DNA of 35,070 nt, from the NCBI GenBank assembly GCA_025451535.1, contig JANWKE010000100.1, positions 1 to 35,070 on the forward strand. The letters are read 5' to 3'. Positions 1-7,105 of the stretch are shown piece after piece. Made by a program: the position numbers and the translations under genes. Under the pieces are notes generated by a model. The model made no database searches, was not told where the DNA came from, and worked only from the letters and a program-made list of their open reading frames with translations. Position 1 is the first letter of the stretch; every line of letters begins with the position of its first letter. The DNA is from Verrucomicrobiia bacterium. Lineage in GTDB: Bacteria; Verrucomicrobiota; Verrucomicrobiia; Limisphaerales; UBA11358.

Positions 1-416
1 AGGGAGCGTGCCCAGGTTGACCGAAAAGTGCTCGAACCCGCCTCCGACAGTGATTTGACTGATGGGCACAGCGTAACTCGAACCGTCGGCAGCGCCCGTC
101 CCAAAGATATTTAGCGTTACTCCGACTCCGGTGTTGGCTCCCTGGGTTATGGCCATATCAAAGGACAAGGTGTAGTCGGAGAGACCAGGGTCTGTGTTGC
201 CGGTTGGCGTGTAGACGGGAGAGTTGACGCCAGCATTTTCGGAGATGCCGTTGGTGACATTACCGCTCAACTGCAGCGCCCGGCCGGTGCCTCCGGCTCC
301 GGGGGCAACGATGGTTGACGTGACGTTGCCGCCAGACGCGTAATTATACGTGCTGCCAAACGCACCCGGAGAATGAGAATCGAAATTGTCTGATAAGACA
401 GTGGTCTGCGCTTGGG
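1..416. repeat. Direct repeat copy A (module duplication)
   Basis: Positions 1-416 align without gaps to 2197-2612 at a constant offset of 2196, with about 18 mismatches counted by eye (roughly 96% identity). The right boundary falls at the codons for the signal peptidase site of both encoded proteins. The left boundary is unknown because the window starts inside the repeat. Confidence 0.95.
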
Positions 417-477
417 CTGTGATGCCGAGACCGCTCAATGCGGCGGCCAGGATAATTGCTCCAAATGTTTTTTTCAT
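1..477 (-). CDS. Secreted protein with duplicated N-terminal beta-rich module (cut by window edge)
   Basis: The reading frame starts with ATG at 477 and is still open at position 1, so only the first 159 codons are seen. Residues 1-24 form a classical signal peptide (Lys-Lys after Met, hydrophobic core, AQAQ cleavage site). From the cleavage site on, the protein is almost identical to the N-terminal module of the GH30 enzyme encoded just upstream (499-2703), including FDSHSPGAFGS, DYTLSFDMAI and VPISQITVGGGFEHFSVNL. The signal peptides of the two proteins are unrelated in sequence. The gene lies 21 bp downstream of the GH30 stop on the same strand, so the two are probably co-transcribed. What follows the module lies outside the window; another secreted carbohydrate-active enzyme is a guess from context. 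No clear ribosome binding site is visible. Confidence 0.85.
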   Translation of the reverse strand, partial: MKKTFGAIILAAALSGLGITAQAQTTVLSDNFDSHSPGAFGSTYNYASGGNVTSTIVAPGAGGTGRALQLSGNVTNGISENAGVNSPVYTPTGNTDPGLSDYTLSFDMAITQGANTGVGVTLNIFGTGAADGSSYAVPISQITVGGGFEHFSVNLGTLP

Positions 478-498
478 ATCTTAAATCCGGTCTTCAGC

Positions 499-2703
499 CT
501 ACTTGGACAACCGGAAAAATTGCGTCGCGTTAGTCGCCGGCAGGGCGATCTGATAATTAGTGCCAGTGATTTGTGGCACAGGCGGAGAAACAGTCGCCCA
601 ATTCGCCGACACCAGATTCGTGCAGGACTGCAAGGTGAAGCCGGCGAACGCCACGGGCCACGACATGGTCAGGTTTGTTCCTGTCATGGCCATGACAATA
701 GTCGGACTGCCGGTGCTCAATACCTGGTCCAGCACAACGGTTGTCAGCGAGAGCGGCGGCAGGGTTTGTGGATTGGTCAGCGAGCCGAGCGATAAAAATG
801 TATTGGTGCCGGCGTAGGTATTCGTTCCCGCCGTCTGGTAAACACTGGATGTGCCGACGCTGAACGTGCCAAAACTGAAATTCATCTTGGACGACGCAGT
901 GGCATTTGTGTTGATCAAAACCACCACCAACCGCGAACCATCCGGCGAAAGGCAGGCCGACGACCGAACGTTGGGGTCGTTGTCGGACGCGCTCACACGC
1001 CGGTAGCCGGGCTGGATGAAATAGGAAAAATGTTTCATGGCCCAATAAGCCGGCGTCAGCCACCAGCCGTGCGAATCCGTCGTGACGCCGGGCGGGGCGT
1101 TGGTCCAGGTGGAGTGGGAGGCATACGGATTTTCAATCTGCACCAACGCGTCGCCGGGGAAAGGCCAGACCAAACTCCAGTAGTTAAAACCTGAATCTTG
1201 TCCGATAGTCAAACAGTCGTGAATCATGCAGGCGGTCTGGATCATATCGGGGTATCCAAATTCTGTCATGAAGCGCGGTTTGCCGGGGAAAATATTGGTC
1301 GAAGAAATTAAATCACTTGTATATCCGTCCGGCGTGGGATCGTTAATACTGTTGCCGTAAAGGTGATACGCCACGCCATAAAAGCTGTTCGAGTTCATAT
1401 ACGTCGAGTAGTTCTGCAAATCGTTGTAGGCAATATGGACGCATTCCGGCGCGAGCAGCTTCGGCGGGGAAGGCAGATTGGTCAGAAGCTGATAAGTGGC
1501 GTCGAGCGCCTTGGCGTAACTCGCATAGTTCGTTCCGTTCACCGTTTTTTCCGTGGGATCCAGAATGCACGAATCATAACCCGCCGCCCAGTCCGGCTCA
1601 TTCTGGATGCTGATCCAGGTGGGCGAAACGCCGTTGGACCGATACGCATTGATCGAATCATACCAATACTGCGCGAAACCGGTGTAATCGAACCCGCCAT
1701 TGGTGTAGATCAACGTGCCTCCGTTTCCAGTTTGTCCATTGCTCTTCAGGAATGCCGGCGGCGACCAGGAACTCATATAGACCTGAATCGGATGGCCCAG
1801 AGTCCGGTTCGCGTTTGAAACAATATCGCCGGCCGCCGCGCCGTCACCGCCCGCCGAATTAAAACCTGCGTTGTAGCGATACCAGTCTGCCAATCTCAAC
1901 ATTGAGAGATTCAGTCCGGCAAAAGCGTTCGTGTATATTTCCAGCTTGTAAGGATGGGCTGGAACCCAACCATCGTAGAACGTAATGGCCCCGCCGAGGC
2001 CTTCGATGGTTTGATAGGTGATTTGGGGGTTGATGCTGGCGTTATACGCATTGGTGTTCGGGGCCGCCGTTATCCGAAGATTGTCCAATTGAATCGTTTC
2101 GGGAGTGGCCGTCACGCCGGCATTAAAACCGAGAAACACAAGCTGGAACGAATACTGGCTGTCGGTTGGATTCAGCGCGGGAATCTGATACCCCGTAGGG
2201 AGCGTGCCCAGGTTGACCGAAAAGTGCTCGAACCCGCCCCCGACAGTGATTTGACTGATGGGCACAGCGTAACTCGAACCGTCGGCAGCGCCCGTCCCAA
2301 AGATATTTAGCGTCACTCCGACTCCTGTGTTGGCTCCTTGGGTTATGGCCATATCGAAGGACAGGGTGTAGTCGGAGAGATCAGGGTCTGTGTTGCCGGT
2401 TGGCGTGTAGACGGGAGAGTTGACGCCAGCGTTTTCGGAGACGCCGTTGGTGATATTGCCGCTCAACTGCAGCGCCCGGCCGGTGCCCCCTGCCCCGGGA
2501 GCTACGATGGTTGACGTGACGTTGCCGCCAGACGCGTAATTATAAGTGCTGCCGAACGCACCCGGAGAATGAGAATCGAAATTGTCTGATAAGACAGTGG
2601 TCTGCGCTTGGGTTGCGAGACTGAAGCCGCAAATGGCGACGAACAATAACTGACATGAAATGATGATGAACCGAACGATAGAGTTTAATGAATACGAATT
2701 CAT
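499..2703 (-). CDS. Secreted GH30-family glycoside hydrolase (xylanase-like) with N-terminal module
   Basis: Start ATG is placed at 2703, giving 734 residues, because this begins a good signal peptide ending in TQAQ at about residue 34; an in-frame ATG at 2742 would add 13 residues. Residues 35-215 are the beta-rich module shared with three other proteins here. Residues about 225-655 match GH30: IEGLGGAITF near the start, SIQNEPDW with the acid/base Glu369, and FMTEFGYPD with the nucleophile Glu481. The segment AYWAMKHFSYFIQPGYRRV resembles the beta-sandwich start in GH30 glucuronoxylanases, so xylan is the likeliest substrate, but other GH30 activities are not excluded. Residues about 665-734 are the short C-terminal domain with GFTLQS and terminal FFRLSK, shared with other enzymes of the window. 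It probably forms an operon with the gene at 1-477. Confidence 0.88.
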   Translation of the reverse strand: MNSYSLNSIVRFIIISCQLLFVAICGFSLATQAQTTVLSDNFDSHSPGAFGSTYNYASGGNVTSTIVAPGAGGTGRALQLSGNITNGVSENAGVNSPVYTPTGNTDPDLSDYTLSFDMAITQGANTGVGVTLNIFGTGAADGSSYAVPISQITVGGGFEHFSVNLGTLPTGYQIPALNPTDSQYSFQLVFLGFNAGVTATPETIQLDNLRITAAPNTNAYNASINPQITYQTIEGLGGAITFYDGWVPAHPYKLEIYTNAFAGLNLSMLRLADWYRYNAGFNSAGGDGAAAGDIVSNANRTLGHPIQVYMSSWSPPAFLKSNGQTGNGGTLIYTNGGFDYTGFAQYWYDSINAYRSNGVSPTWISIQNEPDWAAGYDSCILDPTEKTVNGTNYASYAKALDATYQLLTNLPSPPKLLAPECVHIAYNDLQNYSTYMNSNSFYGVAYHLYGNSINDPTPDGYTSDLISSTNIFPGKPRFMTEFGYPDMIQTACMIHDCLTIGQDSGFNYWSLVWPFPGDALVQIENPYASHSTWTNAPPGVTTDSHGWWLTPAYWAMKHFSYFIQPGYRRVSASDNDPNVRSSACLSPDGSRLVVVLINTNATASSKMNFSFGTFSVGTSSVYQTAGTNTYAGTNTFLSLGSLTNPQTLPPLSLTTVVLDQVLSTGSPTIVMAMTGTNLTMSWPVAFAGFTLQSCTNLVSANWATVSPPVPQITGTNYQIALPATNATQFFRLSK
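2197..2612. repeat. Direct repeat copy B (module duplication)
   Basis: This is the partner of 1-416 and encodes residues 31-168 of the GH30 enzyme. Most of the mismatches are in third codon positions; only about three amino acids differ (for example NITNGV against NVTNGI, and DPDLSD against DPGLSD). The identity stops abruptly at the signal-peptide codons. Confidence 0.95.
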
Positions 2704-2767
2704 GTGAAGAACAAAAACAGTGTAACGGCGAACTAATAACACTTTAAGTTTTTTCTACTGTTTTGGA

Positions 2768-2785
2768 ATGAGTAAGAATACTTAC
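2768..2785 (-). promoter_or_regulatory. 18-bp shared upstream motif, site 1 (GH30 gene)
   Basis: The plus strand reads ATGAGTAAGAATACTTAC. It contains the inverted repeat GTAAG-AATA-CTTAC. Closely related 18-mers occur at 3711-3728 and 6817-6834, each upstream of another minus-strand secreted-protein gene. Here it ends 65 nt upstream of the GH30 start. A TATTAG hexamer on the minus strand (2733-2738) lies 29 nt downstream and could be a -10 element; no good -35 is seen, which would suit an activated promoter. The role as a regulator site is inferred. Confidence 0.55.
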
Positions 2786-2854
2786 GAAGCGAATGCATCT
2801 CAAAATCGTGCGTCAAATCCGACATGGCCTGCCGGCGCTACATTTTTAGTTGGG

Positions 2855-2886
2855 AAAAAAAAGCGCGCGGCAATTGATTGCCGCGC
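2855..2886 (-). terminator. Intrinsic terminator of the PEP-CTERM gene
   Basis: On the minus strand a 9-bp perfect stem (GCGCGGCAA, loop TCAA, TTGCCGCGC; 2865-2886) is followed after two bases by eight T residues (plus-strand A run 2855-2862). It lies 41 nt beyond the stop of the gene at 2927-3628. It separates that gene from the GH30 promoter region. Confidence 0.92.
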
Positions 2887-2926
2887 AGAGCGTGAGCTTC
2901 GATTTTATGTAAACATCATTTCCGAA

Positions 2927-3628
2927 TTAAGACACTCGACAAAAACGACGCCATCCAGCCAGAAGGCCAAGGCCTCCGGTGATTATGGCGAATGTGCCCG
3001 GTTCCGGAACCATGGTAATCTGAATATTATCCACCAGCAGCGTTTCGGGGCTGGCAGTCATATTGTTTCCATAGGCAACCACGCCAATCCCAAAAGCAAG
3101 GTTGGCGGAGGTCGGATTAAGAGATCCAGTAAAAGTGCCCAGATTGAACGAATACAGTTGGTACCCCGACCCCGCCGTCCCTGCAGCAGGGGTTACAAAG
3201 GGGGATACTGCACTCGGGCCAAATATTCCACCCCCGTTCTGAACGCTTATCTGTAACCCTCCATAACCAGTTGATATATCAACGCCTTGGATTGCCATAT
3301 CGAATGACAGGGTGTAATCGGCGAGATTCGCGCTGGTGTTGCCGCTGGCCGCATATGTTGGAGTAGCCGCTTGAAGGTTAACGGTGGTGCCACCAAGCGC
3401 GTTGAACGTCAATGCCATTGCCTGACCGCCCCCGTTGCCAGGAGCGACGATGTTGTTGGCGGGGAGCGCAGGGGTGGTGGGATCATTCACAAAGTCCGTT
3501 GTGTTGCCATACGCACCCAAGGTCAAGGAATCGAAGTTCTGTGACCAGACAACCAATTGCGCCTGACTTGTAAGGGATAAACCGCTCAAGGCTGCAACCA
3601 AGGACATTGATTTGATTATTTGTTTCAT
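2927..3628 (-). CDS. PEP-CTERM protein with the shared N-terminal beta-rich module
   Basis: The protein has 233 residues: a signal peptide (1-24, ending in SQAQ), one copy of the shared module (about 25-206) and a PEP-CTERM tail (207-233) with VPEPGT, a short hydrophobic helix and a basic end (WRRFCR). PEP-CTERM tails direct exosortase-dependent cell-surface sorting, so the product should be an exported, surface-processed protein. The module keeps the landmarks seen in the GH30 enzyme: NFDSLTLGAYG, NNIVAPGNGG, GNTSANLADYTLSFDM, YQLYSFNLGTF and PETLLVDNIQITM. With no enzyme domain, it amounts to the bare module on a surface anchor, which suggests binding rather than catalysis. It has its own motif-bearing upstream region (3711-3728) and its own terminator (2855-2886). 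No exosortase gene is in the window. Confidence 0.92.
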   Translation of the reverse strand: MKQIIKSMSLVAALSGLSLTSQAQLVVWSQNFDSLTLGAYGNTTDFVNDPTTPALPANNIVAPGNGGGQAMALTFNALGGTTVNLQAATPTYAASGNTSANLADYTLSFDMAIQGVDISTGYGGLQISVQNGGGIFGPSAVSPFVTPAAGTAGSGYQLYSFNLGTFTGSLNPTSANLAFGIGVVAYGNNMTASPETLLVDNIQITMVPEPGTFAIITGGLGLLAGWRRFCRVS

Positions 3629-3979
3629 AACAGGATTTTTTAAGTGTGACTTTAATCTTTGCTTCAGATTACTGAACGGCTAATGAAATCATTTTTTTTC
3701 AACCCGGTCTATGAGTACGAATACCTACAGTTGTGGGAATAGGTCGAAAACATCCGTCAAGGTTCGGCGATACGACGCGAATAGTGTTTGCCACCGGCCA
3801 GCCGTAATAGCCAAAAAGAGCCCCAAGCGTAAAAGTATACATCAAGAAATTTTTATCGTCGGCTGCATTCGACGTGCGGGTTGGTGAGACCACTCAATTC
3901 AGCACTCATTACTTTCGATATCGTTGAAATTTCGCACCCATCGAAAGCATCAAACATCACATCAGCGGTTTAAAATTAT
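3629..3979. other. Intergenic region upstream of the PEP-CTERM gene
   Basis: This 351-bp stretch holds the shared 18-bp motif (3711-3728), a T-rich tract (3691-3699) and an 8-bp inverted repeat CTTTCGAT/ATCGAAAG (3912-3919 and 3940-3947) without a T tail. A 64-codon open frame on the minus strand has no recognisable domain, and I do not believe it is a gene. Confidence 0.6.
3711..3728 (-). promoter_or_regulatory. 18-bp shared upstream motif, site 2 (PEP-CTERM gene)
   Basis: The plus strand reads ATGAGTACGAATACCTAC, which differs from site 1 at only two of 18 positions. It ends 83 nt upstream of the start of the PEP-CTERM gene. A CATTAG hexamer on the minus strand (3680-3685) lies 25 nt downstream and is a possible -10. 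The regulatory role is inferred from recurrence and position. Confidence 0.6.
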
Positions 3980-4834
3980 TTACCACCAGAAATGAGGTGT
4001 GTTGCCACCCGTTCGCACCTGCGTTGGATTGCTTTTCACATTGGCACTTGAGGCATTGAATTTCTGCCATTGAACATGACCGTCCTTGTATGCGTAATTG
4101 CCGCCAGCGGGCATCCCATTCTCCAAATGAGCGCTCAAATGTGGGTATTGTCTGCCGCCTATGCTAAAGCCACCGCCCACACTGCTGAAGTTGTCTCCAG
4201 GAGTCGCTGGAAGGTTGGCGCCGACGCTGAGGATTACGTCCGCTATGAGCACACGAGTTGATACCGAATCCCGAAACGGTGTAAATGGCCAAAGCGCGTT
4301 TGGGTGGTTCTCTGCGCCAATAGTTGTGTTTTGATTCGTCAGGGACAGGAGCGACGAGTTGGGGGACTTATTGGGCGGATATCCGCTGAAGGCGAAGGAA
4401 TAGCCGACAATGTTAAATGCCTTGCCAATATTCGTGCCAAAGTTCCACAGGGAGTTTTGATTTTGAAAGTTCAGGTTGTCATTAAATCTCGGCGCGGTGC
4501 CGGGGCAATAAAACGTCTTTTTCTGGCAGCCACTCGCCAACATCGCCGTCGTTACGGGCCAGGGTATGTCCCAGGCCCACGAAGCCCCGGAGCCGGGTGT
4601 GAGAACGGGCAGGTTGCCGTTATTGTCAATGGAATACGCATCCACGGAGAGATAGAGCTGCCTTTCATTGTTCATGCAAGTGATGCGTATGGCCCTTTCT
4701 TTCGCCTTGGCCAGTGCCGGCAGCAGCATCGCCGCCAGAATGGCGATGATGGCGATAACGACAAGCAATTCGATCAGTGTAAAGGCAGAACCTCTTTTCA
4801 TGTCCGACGAATTCAAACTTACTTTATTCATCAT
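3980..4834 (-). CDS. Prepilin-like secreted protein (type II secretion/type IV pilin N-terminus)
   Basis: The chosen start at 4834 gives 284 residues; a second good start at 4801 would give the short leader MKRGSA directly before the cleavage site. A longer frame upstream would read through a strong hairpin and is unlikely. The N-terminus has the prepilin methylation motif [20 protein letters not shown], so a prepilin peptidase should cut before the Phe and methylate it. The -1 residue is Ala rather than the usual Gly. The body is of the verrucomicrobial type: a long helix ([19 protein letters not shown]), a Tyr/Trp-rich C-terminal domain, [11 protein letters not shown] and the terminal residues HFWW. 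It is a paralogue of the protein at 14780-15652. Its role in pseudopilus assembly or surface display is unknown. Confidence 0.88.
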   Translation of the reverse strand: MMNKVSLNSSDMKRGSAFTLIELLVVIAIIAILAAMLLPALAKAKERAIRITCMNNERQLYLSVDAYSIDNNGNLPVLTPGSGASWAWDIPWPVTTAMLASGCQKKTFYCPGTAPRFNDNLNFQNQNSLWNFGTNIGKAFNIVGYSFAFSGYPPNKSPNSSLLSLTNQNTTIGAENHPNALWPFTPFRDSVSTRVLIADVILSVGANLPATPGDNFSSVGGGFSIGGRQYPHLSAHLENGMPAGGNYAYKDGHVQWQKFNASSANVKSNPTQVRTGGNTPHFWW

Positions 4835-4860
4835 TTTGATTTGTAAGGCAGTTCTATTTC

Positions 4861-4893
4861 GGCCGCCGCAGCCAAAATCCGGCTGCGGCGGCC
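4861..4893. other. Perfect 13-bp stem-loop between two minus-strand genes
   Basis: GGCCGCCGCAGCC (4861-4873) and GGCTGCGGCGGCC (4881-4893) are perfect complements around a 7-nt loop. No T tract follows on either strand, so it is not a standard terminator. It lies 86-118 nt past the stop of 4979-6664 and 27 nt upstream of the start of 3980-4834. It may act in mRNA processing, attenuation or stability. Confidence 0.85.
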
Positions 4894-4978
4894 CTGTTAC
4901 ATGGTTACGGTTCATCCGTATAGACCACTTTGGTAAACATATTAGTATGGTATATGCGGGATTGACCGTGATGCTTGA

Positions 4979-6664
4979 TCACTGGCTCGGCGGAGGGCTT
5001 GAGAGCCGGAAAAATGCGTTTGGCGAAGGCGGTCCGCCCACCGTCCCGTTAACCGTCGGCAGGCAGCCATTGGGAATCCAAGTCCATTTCAGCGCAGTTC
5101 CCATTAAGGTCGGAGTCGTGTTCGTGCTGCCCGTGCCACTGCCGTAGTAATTGGGTGAGAACCACACATTGGTGCCACCGTTCAGACCGGCTTTGGTTTC
5201 CAGTCCGAACCCATCGTCGGGAATAGTCCAGTTCGCCCAATAAGAAGGCTCGCTGGAGACCAGGATGACGCTGCCGGCGTCCCTGGAAAAGCTCGGATCC
5301 CAGACCGTTGGGTCCAAATTGGTTTCACTGGTGAAATCGTCGTTCTCGTTTAGTCCGCCAACATTCGTCACGGCAATTTTACTGATGTCGGTGAATTGAC
5401 CAAAACCGCCTGTGGCTCCGGCAGAGGTTCCAAAGAAAATAGTCAATGGATCCACGAATTGAGCGGTCATATTGGGGTCCAGCACGAAGGATGCACTGGT
5501 GCCATCCGGCGCGGTCACGGTGCCACTCGTGTCGGTGGTGAAGGTTAATGTCCAGGTGCCGCGCCCATTGGTGCTGGTGGTGAGCAGTGGCGCCACGACG
5601 ATATTCGTTTCAAAGCCGTTGACGTTAGCCGGCGAGTTGGTTTTGAAAGCCAGGGCTGTCGTAAACCCGCTCGTACCTCCGCCAGACCGGATTGTCCACA
5701 CAAGGTCATTGTTGGCGTTATAAACGGCATAGGGGCCGTATGGGGGGGTGCCGGCATTCGGAGTGAACTGAATGTTCATCGCATAATTGGCGACGGTGTC
5801 GAAGTCCTGAAACGTAATCGCATACTTGACCGGTGTGCTCGGGGTTGCCAGACCAACCCAGGACTGGTTGAAGTCCTCGGTTGCGATTCCTTCCTGGGTA
5901 TAGACTGCGTCTGATGCCTGTTGAAAAACTCTCAAACCCCGTTTGGCGGGCAACACGCCTATTGACGGTCGCGGGGGCGCGGGCGGGTTTGTAGTCATCG
6001 TTATTTGAAGATTGTCGATATCAATCGTTATGGGGACACCGCCAAGATTGGCCGGATAAGCGACATCGCCAAACCCAAAGGAAAAATTGGTGGTGGTCGT
6101 AATAGTAACGCCGCTGTTTTTGAAATTGCTGAGAGGAATCGAATAATGTTGGTATCCCGTCCCAGCAGTAAAAACATTAGTGTCGGTATTGGGCAGGAGC
6201 AGATTGGATCCAAATACGCCGTATCCATTGGCGCCAGTCTGATTCGGGAATAGGCTGATCTGTACTCCACCAGCAGGCGACAAATTAATGGCGCCACTGA
6301 CTTTCATATCGAATGAGAGGGTATAATTTGCCAAAAACGCGTTGGTGTTGCCGCTGCACGGATAGGGAACAGTAGTCGTCTGAAGGTTAATATTGGGTTG
6401 GTTAGGGTTGAATGTGATCTCCAGTGCCTGACTGACACCCCCACCTTCTCCAGGAGTGACAATGTTCACTGCCACGTTTTCACCACCTTGAAAGTCTACG
6501 AACGCGCCATACGGACCTATTGGGTCGTCAACGAAGTTCGTGGTTGACCAGACGACGAGTTGCGCATGGGTTACTGTTGGAGCCAATGTTATGGCTATGG
6601 CTGCGGCACCAATCGCCAGTGCGGTCATGCAGGTCCGCTGGAGGATTGTTGTTTTGGTTTTCAT
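4979..6664 (-). CDS. Large secreted protein with shared N-terminal module, function unknown
   Basis: Start ATG at 6664 is preferred over 6760 because it opens directly on a signal peptide (residues 1-35, ending THAQ); the protein then has 561 residues. Residues 36-225 are a diverged copy of the shared module, with NIVTPGEGGG, ANYTLSFDMKV, YQHYSIPLSNF and DIDNLQITM. A Pro-rich linker (around 226) leads to a second half of about 330 residues, rich in Thr, Asn, Gly and aromatic residues. That half looks like beta-sandwich folds (possibly concanavalin-like), but I see no catalytic motif. The end, NAFFRLSSPPPSQ, is a partial version of the FFRL tail seen in the glycoside hydrolases. The gene lies divergent from the sensor kinase at 7106 and has a copy of the 18-bp motif upstream. 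A substrate-binding role is plausible but unproven. Confidence 0.82.
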   Translation of the reverse strand: MKTKTTILQRTCMTALAIGAAAIAITLAPTVTHAQLVVWSTTNFVDDPIGPYGAFVDFQGGENVAVNIVTPGEGGGVSQALEITFNPNQPNINLQTTTVPYPCSGNTNAFLANYTLSFDMKVSGAINLSPAGGVQISLFPNQTGANGYGVFGSNLLLPNTDTNVFTAGTGYQHYSIPLSNFKNSGVTITTTTNFSFGFGDVAYPANLGGVPITIDIDNLQITMTTNPPAPPRPSIGVLPAKRGLRVFQQASDAVYTQEGIATEDFNQSWVGLATPSTPVKYAITFQDFDTVANYAMNIQFTPNAGTPPYGPYAVYNANNDLVWTIRSGGGTSGFTTALAFKTNSPANVNGFETNIVVAPLLTTSTNGRGTWTLTFTTDTSGTVTAPDGTSASFVLDPNMTAQFVDPLTIFFGTSAGATGGFGQFTDISKIAVTNVGGLNENDDFTSETNLDPTVWDPSFSRDAGSVILVSSEPSYWANWTIPDDGFGLETKAGLNGGTNVWFSPNYYGSGTGSTNTTPTLMGTALKWTWIPNGCLPTVNGTVGGPPSPNAFFRLSSPPPSQ

Positions 6665-6816
6665 ATTGGACTTTGCTTTTGATTTGACTTGTTTCTGTTT
6701 GTTTCTCCTCGAAAACTCTGATTTAGATGCTGATGACATCAACGCATACGGCCAACCCATGGCAGATCGAGGATAATCATAGATTAGATTCTATCACGCA
6801 TTCAAAAGGATTTGAA

Positions 6817-6834
6817 ATGAGTACCAATGCCTAT
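6817..6834 (-). promoter_or_regulatory. 18-bp shared upstream motif, site 3
   Basis: The plus strand reads ATGAGTACCAATGCCTAT. Together with sites 1 and 2 the consensus is ATGAGTAnSAATRCYTAY. It is 153 nt upstream of the start at 6664, with a TAGAAT hexamer 23 nt downstream on the minus strand. Confidence 0.5.
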
Positions 6835-6839
6835 AAGAC

Positions 6840-6853
6840 GAGTATGTATACTC
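6840..6853. promoter_or_regulatory. Palindrome beside motif site 3
   Basis: GAGTA-TGTA-TACTC is a perfect 5-bp inverted repeat with a 4-bp spacer. Read on the minus strand (from 6855) it begins ATGAGTA, like the 18-bp motif, so it may be a second, oppositely oriented site pointing at the sensor kinase gene. The match to the second half of the motif is weak. Confidence 0.4.
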
Positions 6854-7105
6854 ATTACAAATGGCGACCTCACCGCAAACTTTGCCCGGCCTCGGACTGA
6901 TGATTGCATCGGGGTCTTAAGACCGTGCATTTCTGCGGTATACGCCGTGACACCTACCGGCAAAGACCGCGCCTGAAATCCGATGGCCGGTCATGCATCA
7001 CAGCTCGGGACCCGCGAAAGTGCTTGCCGCAATCAGCCAAGGTGATAAGAAATGATGTACCATTTAACCGACTATCGGGCGGGCTGTCCGAAGTGAATTG
7101 AATCT

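Larger units (their letters stand above)
6665..7105. promoter_or_regulatory. Divergent intergenic region between the module protein and the sensor kinase
   Basis: This 441-bp region separates the minus-strand gene starting at 6664 from the plus-strand kinase starting at 7106. It contains the third 18-bp motif (6817-6834) and, six bases further on, a perfect inverted repeat (6840-6853). On the minus strand, TAGAAT (6788-6793) lies 23 nt past the motif and could be the -10 for the gene at 6664. The part from 6860 to 7105 has open frames but none resembling a protein. Confidence 0.6.

Noticed and set aside
3699-3893. 64-codon open frame on the minus strand
   Set aside because: It covers the shared 18-bp motif, has no domain or signal peptide and shows no ribosome binding site.
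6904-7101. 65-codon plus-strand frame upstream of the sensor kinase
   Set aside because: Composition is unlike a protein (rich in Arg, Cys and Ser) and it lies in the promoter region of the kinase gene.
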